A stretch of 64,000 nucleotides of DNA from an uncultured Dokdonia sp. (GTDB lineage: Bacteria > Bacteroidota > Bacteroidia > Flavobacteriales > Flavobacteriaceae): the NCBI RefSeq assembly GCF_947496725.1, contig NZ_CANMDS010000002.1, positions 186,001-250,000 on the forward strand, given 5' to 3'. A program made the translations under genes and the position numbers. The notes under the pieces were generated by a model that was given only the letters and a program-made list of their open reading frames with translations, searched no databases and was not told where the DNA came from. Below are positions 54,641 through 63,849 of this stretch, piece after piece; the stretch's first letter is position 1; each line of letters begins with the position of its first letter.

Positions 54641-56280
54641 AACTTTTTGCAGCACTCATAAAAACACTAGATTCCACAAATAAGACTAACGAAAAGGTTA
54701 AGGCACTTGCGCGTTATTTTAGGGAAGCGCCAGATAAAGACAAGGTCTGGACGATTGCTATCTTATCGCACCGTCGCCCTCCAAGACCCGTAAACACAAC
54801 CTTACTTAGGGAGTGGGCGAGCGAACTATCAAACATCCCATTATGGCTTTTTGAAGAAAGTTATCACATCGTGGGTGACCTTGCAGAAACGATTGCACTT
54901 GTGGTTCCCGCAGCAACAGCATCTTCTGAGAAGTCGCTTACTCAGTTTCTGGAAGAGATGATTTCGCTTAAGCGAAAAACCGATGAAGAGAAAAAGGAAT
55001 ACCTCTTTGACAACTGGGCAAATCTCAATTATTATGAACGTTTTGTATTTACAAAGCTTATTACCGGAGGATTTAGAATAGGCGTGAGTCAAAAGTTGAT
55101 GACTCGTGCATTATCACAAGCAACAGATATAGAAGAAGACGTGCTTGCTTATAAATTAATGGGCGACTGGAAACCGCAGACGGTCACCTTTCACGATCTG
55201 GTTATCGAAGAAGATGCAAGTCAAGAGTTTTCAAGGCCGTATCCATTTTACCTTGCCTATGCAGTTGAAGATGAACCTTCGGCGCTGGGTGATGTGACAG
55301 ACTTTCTTGCCGAACATAAATGGGATGGTATACGCTCACAAACCATCTTTCGTAATGGCGAGATTTTTATCTGGAGCCGCGGTGAAGAGCTAGTTACAGA
55401 TAAGTACCCAGAACTAGAGATTCTCAAAGAACACATACCAGACGGAACGGTCATAGATGGTGAGTTACTGCCTTTTTATGATGGGCAGATTGGTACTTTT
55501 AACGACTTACAAGCGCGTATAGGACGTAAGACGGTGAGCAAGAAAATGCTCAAAGAAGTGCCTGTAATTATCAAGGCTTATGACATTTTAGAATGGGAAG
55601 GAAAAGACTTGCGTGAGACCGCTTTCGCGAAAAGGAGAACAATACTCGAATCGTTATATCGCAATATCACAGATAAAGGTCTACCTATAGGGATTTCTGA
55701 AACGATGGAGTTTGATAGTTGGGAAGCGATGGCACAAGAAAGAGACCGTAGTAGAGAGATGCGCTCTGAAGGATTAATGATTAAGCGTAAAGACAGCCCC
55801 TATCGCGTAGGTAGAAAAAAAGGCGACTGGTGGAAATGGAAAGTAGATCCGCTCACTATTGATGCGGTACTCACCTATGCAATGCGTGGTCACGGTAGAC
55901 GAAGTAATTTATTTACAGATTACACCTTTGGTTTATGGAATGAAGATAAAACCGAGCTCGTTACTTTTGCAAAAGCTTACTCAGGACTAACGGATGCCGA
56001 GTTTAGAAAAGTAGACAACTGGATTAAAAAAAACACGTTAGAACGTTTTGGCCCAGTGAGATCTGTAACTCCGCATCACGTGTTTGAAATTGCCTTTGAA
56101 GGTATAGCGTTATCCAAAAGACACAAAAGTGGTATAGCCACGCGCTTCCCAAGAATGCTGCGCTGGCGACACGACAAGAAGATAGAAGATGCAAATACAC
56201 TAGAGGATTTGAAAGGGATGATTCCGAGCAACGAGGCCGAAGGGCAAGTTGTGAAGGAATCTCTCCCGCCCACAAAATAA
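54637..56280 (+). CDS. ATP-dependent DNA ligase, repair type
   Basis: A 547-residue ligase with an N-terminal helical DNA-binding domain (about 1-200), the adenylation domain with nucleophile Lys in EHKWDGIRSQ (near residue 226), motif III (DILEWEGKDL), motif IV (SEGLMIKRKDSPYRVG), and a C-terminal OB domain containing motif V (WWKWKVD). It seals nicks in a repair pathway with the exonuclease upstream. A degenerate palindrome copy lies in the adenylation domain. Confidence 0.93.
   Translation: MKLFAALIKTLDSTNKTNEKVKALARYFREAPDKDKVWTIAILSHRRPPRPVNTTLLREWASELSNIPLWLFEESYHIVGDLAETIALVVPAATASSEKSLTQFLEEMISLKRKTDEEKKEYLFDNWANLNYYERFVFTKLITGGFRIGVSQKLMTRALSQATDIEEDVLAYKLMGDWKPQTVTFHDLVIEEDASQEFSRPYPFYLAYAVEDEPSALGDVTDFLAEHKWDGIRSQTIFRNGEIFIWSRGEELVTDKYPELEILKEHIPDGTVIDGELLPFYDGQIGTFNDLQARIGRKTVSKKMLKEVPVIIKAYDILEWEGKDLRETAFAKRRTILESLYRNITDKGLPIGISETMEFDSWEAMAQERDRSREMRSEGLMIKRKDSPYRVGRKKGDWWKWKVDPLTIDAVLTYAMRGHGRRSNLFTDYTFGLWNEDKTELVTFAKAYSGLTDAEFRKVDNWIKKNTLERFGPVRSVTPHHVFEIAFEGIALSKRHKSGIATRFPRMLRWRHDKKIEDANTLEDLKGMIPSNEAEGQVVKESLPPTK
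55620..55635. repeat. Palindrome copy 18, degenerate (coding)
   Basis: 14 of 16 bases; right arm altered. Read as AFAKR in the ligase. Confidence 0.75.
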
Positions 56281-56349
56281 TGATGCTAGAAAGCAACATA
56301 TAAATCTCCGCATAAGAGTAAGAACATTCACAATATCAACTTCATTAAG

Positions 56350-56676
56350 ATGCCATATTACACTTACATACTAACTAATAAGAATAAAACTGTTCTTTAT
56401 GTAGGAGCGACTCGCAATCTTAAAATACGAATGGTTCAACATAAGACTAAATATTACCCCAAGTCTTTTAGCGCGCAATACAATTGCTACAACTTGATGT
56501 ACTACGAATTATTTGAAACGCATAATGAAGCTCTCGCAAGAGAAAAGCAGTTAAAATCTGGAAATAGAAAACGGAAAATTTCATTAATCGAAAGTAAAAA
56601 TCCTGACTGGTTAGATTTGGCAAGTTCCTACGCTTCGCTTGGAAGTGAAGATTATTTAATAAAAGAAATATGGTAA
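56350..56676 (+). CDS. GIY-YIG nuclease domain protein
   Basis: A 108-residue single-domain protein of the UPF0213/YhbQ type. The GIY-YIG core reads YYTYILTNKNKTVLYVGATR, with the Arg in the following helix (LKIRMVQHK) and the Glu in EALAREKQLKS. It lies between the ligase and helicase genes, is more AT-rich than both, and has no palindrome. It may be a transferred or independently mobile element-derived gene; the activity is not shown. Confidence 0.9.
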   Translation: MPYYTYILTNKNKTVLYVGATRNLKIRMVQHKTKYYPKSFSAQYNCYNLMYYELFETHNEALAREKQLKSGNRKRKISLIESKNPDWLDLASSYASLGSEDYLIKEIW

Positions 56677-56737
56677 AAGGTGTATTTGGTTTGGTGGTTA
56701 TTGGATTGCAACAGATTACTTCGCTACACTCGTAATT

Positions 56738-59209
56738 ATGAATAATAAAGAACTACTCGATATCGCAAATAACTGGTTCCAGTCGCAAGACTGGAAACCT
56801 TTTCCGTTTCAAAAACAAACGTGGAAGGCGTTTCTGGCGGGTAAAAATGGATTGCTTAATGCGCCTACGGGTAGTGGTAAGACATATGCACTTTGGTTTC
56901 CGGTGGTTCTTAATTACATCAAGAAAAATCCTGATTACAAGACCAAACATAAAAAAGGATTAAAGGCCATTTGGATCACTCCGCTGCGCTCGCTTTCTAA
57001 TGAGATTGAGCTTTCGGCTTCTCGTATCACACAAGATCTCGGCACACAAATGACGGTGGGAATACGCAATGGCGATACTTCTCAGTCTAAACGTGCAAAG
57101 CAAAAGCGTTCTATGCCTGACTTGCTCATCACCACACCCGAGAGCTTGATGCTCTTAATTGCTTCCAAAGGGTATGAGAAAGTTTTCAAAAATTGTTCGG
57201 CTATAATTATTGACGAGTGGCACGAATTACTAGGCACAAAAAGAGGTGTACAGATGGAACTCGCGTTGAGCCGATTGAAAACAGTCGCTTCAGATATGCG
57301 TATCTGGGGAATTTCGGCAACGATTGGAAATCTTGAGCAAGCTCGAGAAGTATTGCTGGGTTATGAAAGTGACGCTTTTCGCGAAAGCGTAATTATCAAA
57401 GCAAACATCAACAAAAAAATTACTGTTAAGTCTATCATTCCAGACGAGATGGAAACCTTTCCTTGGCGTGGTCATTTGGGATTGCATTTGCTAGAATACG
57501 TCGTACCCATTATCAATAATAGTAAGACGACCTTACTGTTTACAAACACGCGAAGCCAGTGTGAGATCTGGTTTCAGCGTATTCTTGCGGCACATCCTGA
57601 GTATGCTGGTGAGATTGCAATGCATCACGGGAGTATCAATAAAGAGACGCGCACGTGGGTTGAGGGCGCCATTCGGAACGGATCTCTCAAGGCGGTAGTT
57701 TGTACTTCTAGCCTTGATCTAGGAGTAGACTTTGCGCCTGTTGAAACCATTATCCAAATAGGCGGCCCAAAGGGTGTCGCACGCTTTTTACAACGTGCTG
57801 GGCGATCTGGTCACAGCCCTGGCAAGGAGAGTGTGATTTACTTTTTGCCTACACACGCCATAGAGCTGGTAGAAGCCTCTGCTTTGCAGCGCGCCGTTAA
57901 GGAAAACACGGTAGAAGATAGAATTCCGTATCTCAATAGTTTTGACGTCCTGATTCAGTATCTCGTGACGCTAGCCGTGTCTGACGGATTTTTACCCGAA
58001 GATATCTGGCCAGAGATACAGACTACGTTTTGCTTTCAAGCAATGACAAAAGAGCAATGGAAATGGTGCCTTAATTTTATGACAATGGGTGCACAATCCC
58101 TGCAAGCTTATGATGAGTATAAGAAAGTGGAGATTCTTGAGGACGGCAGATTTAAAGTGAATTCTCGTATGGTGGCAATGCGTCATCGCCTGCAAATAGG
58201 GACGATTGTGAGCGATGCAAATCTTGTAGTCAAATATCAAAAAGGTGGTTACATAGGCACTATTGAGGAGTTTTTCATCAGTAAGTTAACGCGTGGTGAT
58301 GTGTTTACTTTTGCTGGTCGCAACCTAGAATTTATCCGTATTAAAAATATGGAAGTGCACGTGCGCAACAGCTCAAAGAAAACCAATAAAGTCCCCTCGT
58401 GGATGGGCGGAAGGCTCACTTTAAGTAGCCAGATGTCTCAACTGTTACGGGAGGAACTTTATACTGGTAATTCGCTTTCGCGAAAGCGGTCTCTAGAGAT
58501 TAATGCGCTAGAGCATATTTTTAGACAGCAAAAGGTAGAGAGCATCATCCCGAGTGATGAGCAACTGCTCATTGAGACTTTTAAAACGCGCGATGGCTAC
58601 CATCACGTTTTTTACCCTTTTGAAGGTCGTTTTGTGCACGAGGCTATGGGAAGTTTACTTGGGTACCGTCTTAGTTTGCTAGATCCTATCACCTTCTCTC
58701 TCGCCTTTAATGACTATGGTTTTGAGCTGCTTTCAGACCAACCTATAGACATACAGCAGCTACTAGATAACGACCTATTTACGACGGCATATATGCACGA
58801 TGACTTGCAAAATAGTCTCAATGCTACAGAGATGGCCAGGCGTAAATTTAGAGATATCGCGGTAATTTCTGGGCTTGTTTTTACTGGCTTCCCAAACAAG
58901 CAAATCAAGCAGAAACATCTACAAAGTAGTAGTCAGCTGTTTTTTGATGTGTTCCGTGATTATGAGGCAGATAATTTATTATTTCAACAAGCATTTACAG
59001 AGACTTTTGAGCATCAGCTAGAAGAAGGTCGATTGCAGCAAGCGCTTGAGCGTATAGAGACGCAAGAAATTGTCTGGATGGATTGCGAGCAACCTACGCC
59101 TTTATCTTTTCCAATAATTACAGACCGCTTACGCGAAAAATTGAGCAGCGAAAAACTAGCCGACAGAATCAAGAAGATGACTGCGAAGTTGATGCGAAAA
59201 AAGAAATAA
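56738..59209 (+). CDS. Ligase-associated DEXH-box helicase (Lhr type)
   Basis: An 823-residue superfamily 2 helicase. Walker A is APTGSGKTYA (residues 40-49), motif II is DEWHELLG near residue 164, and motif VI is QRAGRSGHSPG near 350. The C-terminal part is the Lhr-core type with a winged-helix region. It should unwind nicked or tailed DNA for the associated exonuclease and ligase. Two palindromes lie in the gene. The usual fourth partner, a metallophosphoesterase (PdeM), is not next to it here. Confidence 0.92.
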   Translation: MNNKELLDIANNWFQSQDWKPFPFQKQTWKAFLAGKNGLLNAPTGSGKTYALWFPVVLNYIKKNPDYKTKHKKGLKAIWITPLRSLSNEIELSASRITQDLGTQMTVGIRNGDTSQSKRAKQKRSMPDLLITTPESLMLLIASKGYEKVFKNCSAIIIDEWHELLGTKRGVQMELALSRLKTVASDMRIWGISATIGNLEQAREVLLGYESDAFRESVIIKANINKKITVKSIIPDEMETFPWRGHLGLHLLEYVVPIINNSKTTLLFTNTRSQCEIWFQRILAAHPEYAGEIAMHHGSINKETRTWVEGAIRNGSLKAVVCTSSLDLGVDFAPVETIIQIGGPKGVARFLQRAGRSGHSPGKESVIYFLPTHAIELVEASALQRAVKENTVEDRIPYLNSFDVLIQYLVTLAVSDGFLPEDIWPEIQTTFCFQAMTKEQWKWCLNFMTMGAQSLQAYDEYKKVEILEDGRFKVNSRMVAMRHRLQIGTIVSDANLVVKYQKGGYIGTIEEFFISKLTRGDVFTFAGRNLEFIRIKNMEVHVRNSSKKTNKVPSWMGGRLTLSSQMSQLLREELYTGNSLSRKRSLEINALEHIFRQQKVESIIPSDEQLLIETFKTRDGYHHVFYPFEGRFVHEAMGSLLGYRLSLLDPITFSLAFNDYGFELLSDQPIDIQQLLDNDLFTTAYMHDDLQNSLNATEMARRKFRDIAVISGLVFTGFPNKQIKQKHLQSSSQLFFDVFRDYEADNLLFQQAFTETFEHQLEEGRLQQALERIETQEIVWMDCEQPTPLSFPIITDRLREKLSSEKLADRIKKMTAKLMRKKK
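57373..57389. repeat. Palindrome copy 19 with one-base insertion (coding)
   Basis: One extra T in the left arm (17 bases). Read as AFRES: left arm in the AFAKA frame, right arm in the RFRES frame. Confidence 0.85.
58473..58488. repeat. Palindrome copy 20 (coding, third frame)
   Basis: Exact copy read as SLSRKR in the helicase C-terminal part, the only copy in this frame. Confidence 0.95.
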
Positions 59210-59229
59210 CAGCCCTACGAAAGATTGTT

Positions 59230-60132
59230 CTAAAAGTAAATATCTTGTGCCGTTCTAAAGGTATTTGCGTGGGCGTCAATTATCACTTTTATGTCTGGAG
59301 AATAGCCGCCGCCCATACTACATTGCACGGGGATTTTTAAATCATAACAGGTTTGCAAAACAAACCAATCGCGCTCTTTACAACCTTCTATGCTACACCC
59401 CAATTTACCCAATTTGTCACTCGCTAAAATATCGACTCCGCATAGGTAAAAGATGAAATCTGGTTGTTGTTCTTTAATGAGATTTGGCAATGTTTTTTTG
59501 AGAGTATCGAGATACTCCACATCGCCTGTATCAGTCTCTAATGCAATATCAAGATCTGAGATTTCTTTTCTAAAAGGATAGTTTGCCTTACCGTGCATAG
59601 AAAACGTAAACACCGAGTCATCACCCGTAAAAATCTCTGCCGTACCATTACCTTGATGTACATCGAGATCTACTATAAGTATCTTTTTAGCAAGTCTTTT
59701 TTCTTGTAAATATCTTGCAGCGACTGCTTGGTCGTTGAGAAGACAAAAAGCCTCTCCGTGATCTGTATAAGCGTGATGCGTACCACCAGCAATATTCATC
59801 GCAATTCCATTTTCAAGCGCGTAGTGACACCCATCAATGGTGCCTTGAGTGATAATTAATTCCCTGTCTACAAGTTCTTGTGAGAGCGGAAAACCGGTTT
59901 TTCGCTGTGCTCTTGGGTCAATAGTAAGTGCTTTAAGACTCTCTACATATTCTGTAGTGTGACATCGTACAATATGCTCGTTATCTACCTGTACCGGCTC
60001 AAAAAAGTTATCCTCTGTACACGTCCCTTCATACACTAACTGCTTAGGAAGCAAATCATACTTCTCCATAGGGAAGCGGTGTCCCTCCGGCAACGGGTGT
60101 TTGTAAATGGGGTGGAATGCGATTTTGAGCAA
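59230..60132 (-). CDS. Histone deacetylase-like hydrolase
   Basis: A 300-residue zinc deacetylase of the arginase/HDAC fold. Active-site motifs are GGTHHAYTDHGEAFCLLND (tandem His and Asp, near residue 115) and VDLDVHQGNGTAEIF (zinc Asp and His), with a final CGVDILASDKLG. Bacterial members deacetylate small compounds such as polyamines or acetoin; the substrate is unknown. Convergent with the helicase. Confidence 0.92.
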   Translation of the reverse strand: MLKIAFHPIYKHPLPEGHRFPMEKYDLLPKQLVYEGTCTEDNFFEPVQVDNEHIVRCHTTEYVESLKALTIDPRAQRKTGFPLSQELVDRELIITQGTIDGCHYALENGIAMNIAGGTHHAYTDHGEAFCLLNDQAVAARYLQEKRLAKKILIVDLDVHQGNGTAEIFTGDDSVFTFSMHGKANYPFRKEISDLDIALETDTGDVEYLDTLKKTLPNLIKEQQPDFIFYLCGVDILASDKLGKLGCSIEGCKERDWFVLQTCYDLKIPVQCSMGGGYSPDIKVIIDAHANTFRTAQDIYF

Positions 60133-60134
60133 GA

Positions 60135-61553
60135 CTAGAATTTTCTAATTACATACATATCTGCCTCTTTATAATACATTCCCAAAAAATAGTCGTCTTC
60201 TATATTGAAAAATGTCTCTGCTACATTTTTTATATCAGGACTAAGGAAGTCTCTTCTCTTCAACATAAGTGAAGAAGCTTCTACATCTGGCAAATGATTA
60301 AATGACTTATCAAACACACACTCTACACTAGTATAATGTGTTACAGAATTTGTATCCATCATCAAGAAAGAAGGATTAAATGCAAAAGTAAATGCTCCTA
60401 CTGAGGCAATTGGTATTCCTGCCGCAGGATTCATCATTGCTACTCCTCCGCCGCCATTCATAAGCTGTTTACCTCCTAAGGTGATTTGGTAATTTCCATT
60501 TACAGATGAGACAGCAATACCATTACGATCACTACTTATTTTTCTAAGAAATTGAGATGTTTTTTCAATTAATTTATCATCTTCTGTTTTTGCTAATATA
60601 ATTGAGGAATTAGTAAAATCCATTTTATCATCTTTTTCCACACCAAATTGTTTAACTAGCATGCTATCCCTTCTATTTGTAACAGTCACAATCATTTCCT
60701 TTTTAGAAGAAACAATTTGAAACAAATAATGATCTTTTAAAAATGAATTTGCCTTCCAGCCATATTCTTGAATTTTTGGTCTTGGCCTAAAAAAGGTTTG
60801 TTCCCTTACTTCAAAAGTCTTCAAAGAGATATCAAAAATATTGACTACAGTATTACTATAGTCTACGGTAAATACAAGATGATTATCATTAATTAAATAA
60901 AATTTAAGCAGTTCTGCCGCTTGCTTCATTGTCGTTTTATCATCGGGCAAAACTTTTGAAGTATACTTATTTCTAAGGATCTTCTTTAAATTCATCTCAA
61001 AACCCTTAGAGCTATAAAAAGTATTTTCTATTACAATCTCATTACGTGTCGCCACACCTTGATCATCAATACTGTAGTGTATTAAATTAGAAGAATTCTT
61101 ATCTAAGGTTAACAAGTACATTTTATCCCCTAAATTAAAAAACTCTATAAATGTTTGTTTCTTGAGATTTAGGTCTAAGGTTTTTGTTGTCACTTTATGA
61201 TTTTCAAAATCAAAAACCGTACTTGTGAGTGAACCCGTATCAAACCCTTTAGAAATTAGTTGATACTGGTTATTGCTTATCGTATAACCCATTACTGCAA
61301 CATCCTTTTTCAGGACTTTATCTCCTTTTATGGTAGAAACTTTCTTATAATCCTTATCATATAAAATTGCTTCAGTAGACCTTGACCCTAAAAGAAAAAG
61401 GACAAAAGAACCATCTTCCTTATTGACTACTGTCATTGATTCTTTTAATTTACCTTTTCCATCGCCTATTACATCTTTAATTTGCACAACGGCCTTCTGT
61501 GCTGAAACTAGTGAAACAATTAGTACAAATAGAATGGTGAAAAATGATTTCAT
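60135..61553 (-). CDS. Exported protein of unknown function
   Basis: A 472-residue exported protein with a signal peptide (FFTILFVLIVSLVSAQ). The mature part is beta-rich, with repeated blade-like units (SMTVVNKEDGSFVLFLL, TEAILYDKDYKKVSTIK), suggesting a beta-propeller, and a hydrophobic Gly-rich segment (MNGGGGVAMMNPAAGIP) in the middle. No conserved domain was recognised. Upstream there is a good promoter match. Nearly touches the HDAC-like gene on its 3' side. Confidence 0.78.
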   Translation of the reverse strand: MKSFFTILFVLIVSLVSAQKAVVQIKDVIGDGKGKLKESMTVVNKEDGSFVLFLLGSRSTEAILYDKDYKKVSTIKGDKVLKKDVAVMGYTISNNQYQLISKGFDTGSLTSTVFDFENHKVTTKTLDLNLKKQTFIEFFNLGDKMYLLTLDKNSSNLIHYSIDDQGVATRNEIVIENTFYSSKGFEMNLKKILRNKYTSKVLPDDKTTMKQAAELLKFYLINDNHLVFTVDYSNTVVNIFDISLKTFEVREQTFFRPRPKIQEYGWKANSFLKDHYLFQIVSSKKEMIVTVTNRRDSMLVKQFGVEKDDKMDFTNSSIILAKTEDDKLIEKTSQFLRKISSDRNGIAVSSVNGNYQITLGGKQLMNGGGGVAMMNPAAGIPIASVGAFTFAFNPSFLMMDTNSVTHYTSVECVFDKSFNHLPDVEASSLMLKRRDFLSPDIKNVAETFFNIEDDYFLGMYYKEADMYVIRKF

Positions 61554-61584
61554 AAATGATTTGATTGATTGATGTCTTAAAACT

Positions 61585-61616
61585 CAAATATAAACTGCAA
61601 AGGAGATACTTGACAA
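61585..61616 (-). promoter_or_regulatory. Promoter of the exported protein gene
   Basis: On the minus strand TTG (61614-61616), 21 bases, then TATATTTG (61585-61592), 31 bases before the ATG at 61553. Both Bacteroidota elements are present with good spacing, the best promoter match in the window. Confidence 0.65.
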
Positions 61617-61721
61617 CCTAAATCTAAAAACATCGTTTCTATAAGGTCAGATAAATAATATTACAAAAGTTGGTATGCCATCAACTATTATTTTGGTAAG
61701 TTTCAAAATGGATCTTAAATT

Positions 61722-63845
61722 CTACTTCTCCAACTTTAATTGTATCCTCTTTCTTGCGATATCTACTTCTAGCACTTTTACGATTACCTGCTGTTGTAAA
61801 CTTACGTGTGCACTTACATCACTCACAAACCCATCTGCCAAGTTTGAGATGTGTATGAGACCGCTTTCTTTAATACCAATGTCTACAAAAGCTCCAAAAG
61901 CTGTTACATTATTTACAATTCCTGGCAGTAACTGTCCAGGCTGTACATCTTCTATGGTGCGTATGTTTTGATTAAAAGTAAACACCTTTGCTTTTTCTCT
62001 AATGTCTAGCCCAGGCTTTTCTAGTTCGCTTATAATATCAGTGAGTGTAGGAAGTCCTACCTCATCGGTTACATATTTTTGAAGGTCTATCGATTTAAGA
62101 AGGCTTGTGTTTCCAATCATTTCGGCGACAGACACTTTTTGATCTTTGGCTATACTTGCAACCAATTTATATCTTTCTGGATGTACAGACGAGTTATCTA
62201 ATGGATTCTCGGCACCTGTGATTCTCAAGAAACCTGCGGCTTGTACGAATGCTTTTCCACCAAGACGTGGCACCTTTTTAATCTCTTGACGTGTTTTGAA
62301 GGGTCCTTCGCTTTCGCGAAAGCGTACTACACCTTCAGCAAGTTTTGGTCCAATACCTGACACATAGCTCAATAGCGGGGCACTTGCCGTATTTATATTG
62401 ACACCCACGGCATTTACACAGTTTTCTACCGTTTGATCTAGCGATTTTTGAAGTGCTGTCTGATCTACATCGTGCTGATATTGCCCGACGCCAATTGACT
62501 TTGCATCTATCTTCACCAGCTCTGCCAGCGGGTCTTGCAACCTACGACCTATAGAAACCGCGCCACGAACTGTCACATCATAATTAGGAAACTCATCACG
62601 GGCAATCTTGCTTGCACTGTAAATAGAAGCTCCTGCCTCACTCACTACAAAAACCTCCATTGCATTCTTAAAATGAATACGCTTTACGAGTCTTTCGGTC
62701 TCGCGGGAAGCCGTACCATTCCCGATGGCGATTGCTTCAATTTTATAAGCATCTGTAAGACTTGAGATCTTTTTTATCGCACCTTTGTCATCGTTTTTTG
62801 GTGCGTGTGGATAGATAGTTTCATTATGTAATAACTGCCCCTGTGCATCGAGGCACACCAGCTTACAACCTGTTCTAAAACCTGGGTCTAGCGCAAGAAT
62901 ACGCTTCTCACCTAGCGGTGAACCAAGGAGTAATTGTTTTAAATTTTTTGCAAAAACCTGAATAGCAGTTTCATCTGCTGTTTTCTTTGCTTCTGAGAGG
63001 CGCTCATTGCTCAAAGCAGTAAATAATAGTCGCTTGTAAGCATCTTTTATAGCAAGTTCAATCTGTGTGGCGCTGTCGCCACGAGAGCGTATGAGTTTGC
63101 GTTCTATTTTATCAAGCGCGCGCTCATCGTCAATGACAACCTTTACACGGATGTAACCTTCATTTTCAGCTCTTAAAATGGCAAGTAGTCTGTGTGACGG
63201 ACAGCGACTTAATGACTCAGACCAGTCAAAATAATCACGGAATTTCTGAGCTTTCTCATCGTTTGCCATTTTCTTAACCACCTTCGTCTCTATGGTGGCA
63301 AAACGTTTTAACTGCTCACGTATATTATTACGTATATCTGCACGCTCATTAATCCACTCGGCTATAATGTGACGTGCTCCTTCTAGCGCACTTTGTGCAT
63401 CTGGAACCTCCTTATTAGTATATCGATGCGCTAGTCCTTCTGGGTCTTGCGCATTTTGAGACATTATGATTTTGGCAAGTGGTTCTAGTCCGTTTACACG
63501 TGCTGTCTCGGCTTTCGTTTTACGCTTTTTCTTGTATGGTAAATACAAGTCTTCTAGCGTAGTAAGATCTTGCGTTTTTTCAATCTTATCTTTGAGTTGG
63601 CTAGTAAGAACGTCTTGCTCTTCTAGTGATTTAAGAATTGATTTTTTGCGCTTTTCTAAGGTTTCAAATTGCTCTTTGAGCTCGATAATCTTTCCTATCT
63701 CCACCTCATCAAGTCCACCCGTCGCTTCCTTGCGGTAGCGCGCTATAAAAGGGAGTGTGCAGTCTTCGTTGAGGAGATCTAGTGTATTTTTTACACCTTT
63801 TTCTGATAAGCCTGAGCTTTTGATTACGTATTGTAAAACCTCCAC
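61722..63845 (-). CDS. tex: Tex family transcription-associated RNA-binding protein
   Basis: A 707-residue protein with the full Tex layout: helical N-terminus (1-300), YqgF-like domain (about 320-450, LALDPGFRTGCKLVCLD), helix-hairpin-helix pair (about 490-560) and a C-terminal S1 domain (GAFVDIGIKESGLIHISNLA near 660). It binds nucleic acid and affects transcription termination or RNA turnover. A palindrome encodes RFRES in the HhH region where homologues have a similar W/F-R-(D/E)-E segment. Confidence 0.95.
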   Translation of the reverse strand: MEVLQYVIKSSGLSEKGVKNTLDLLNEDCTLPFIARYRKEATGGLDEVEIGKIIELKEQFETLEKRKKSILKSLEEQDVLTSQLKDKIEKTQDLTTLEDLYLPYKKKRKTKAETARVNGLEPLAKIIMSQNAQDPEGLAHRYTNKEVPDAQSALEGARHIIAEWINERADIRNNIREQLKRFATIETKVVKKMANDEKAQKFRDYFDWSESLSRCPSHRLLAILRAENEGYIRVKVVIDDERALDKIERKLIRSRGDSATQIELAIKDAYKRLLFTALSNERLSEAKKTADETAIQVFAKNLKQLLLGSPLGEKRILALDPGFRTGCKLVCLDAQGQLLHNETIYPHAPKNDDKGAIKKISSLTDAYKIEAIAIGNGTASRETERLVKRIHFKNAMEVFVVSEAGASIYSASKIARDEFPNYDVTVRGAVSIGRRLQDPLAELVKIDAKSIGVGQYQHDVDQTALQKSLDQTVENCVNAVGVNINTASAPLLSYVSGIGPKLAEGVVRFRESEGPFKTRQEIKKVPRLGGKAFVQAAGFLRITGAENPLDNSSVHPERYKLVASIAKDQKVSVAEMIGNTSLLKSIDLQKYVTDEVGLPTLTDIISELEKPGLDIREKAKVFTFNQNIRTIEDVQPGQLLPGIVNNVTAFGAFVDIGIKESGLIHISNLADGFVSDVSAHVSLQQQVIVKVLEVDIARKRIQLKLEK
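62309..62324. repeat. Palindrome copy 21 (coding, RFRES frame)
   Basis: Exact copy in the helix-hairpin-helix part of tex. Confidence 0.95.
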
Positions 63846-63849
63846 ACGT

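Noticed and set aside
54962-54977. Palindrome TTTCGCTTAAGCGAAA in the ligase gene
   Set aside because: Different sequence from the repeat family and seen only once; probably chance within coding sequence.
59126-59141. Repeat-like stretch read as RLREK near the helicase 3' end
   Set aside because: Several mismatches to the palindrome and symmetry lost.
3336-62324. Palindrome family as simple transcription terminators or a MITE/REP mobile repeat
   Set aside because: Most copies lie inside genes, have no T tract, have no flanking target-site duplication that I can see, and do not lengthen the proteins.
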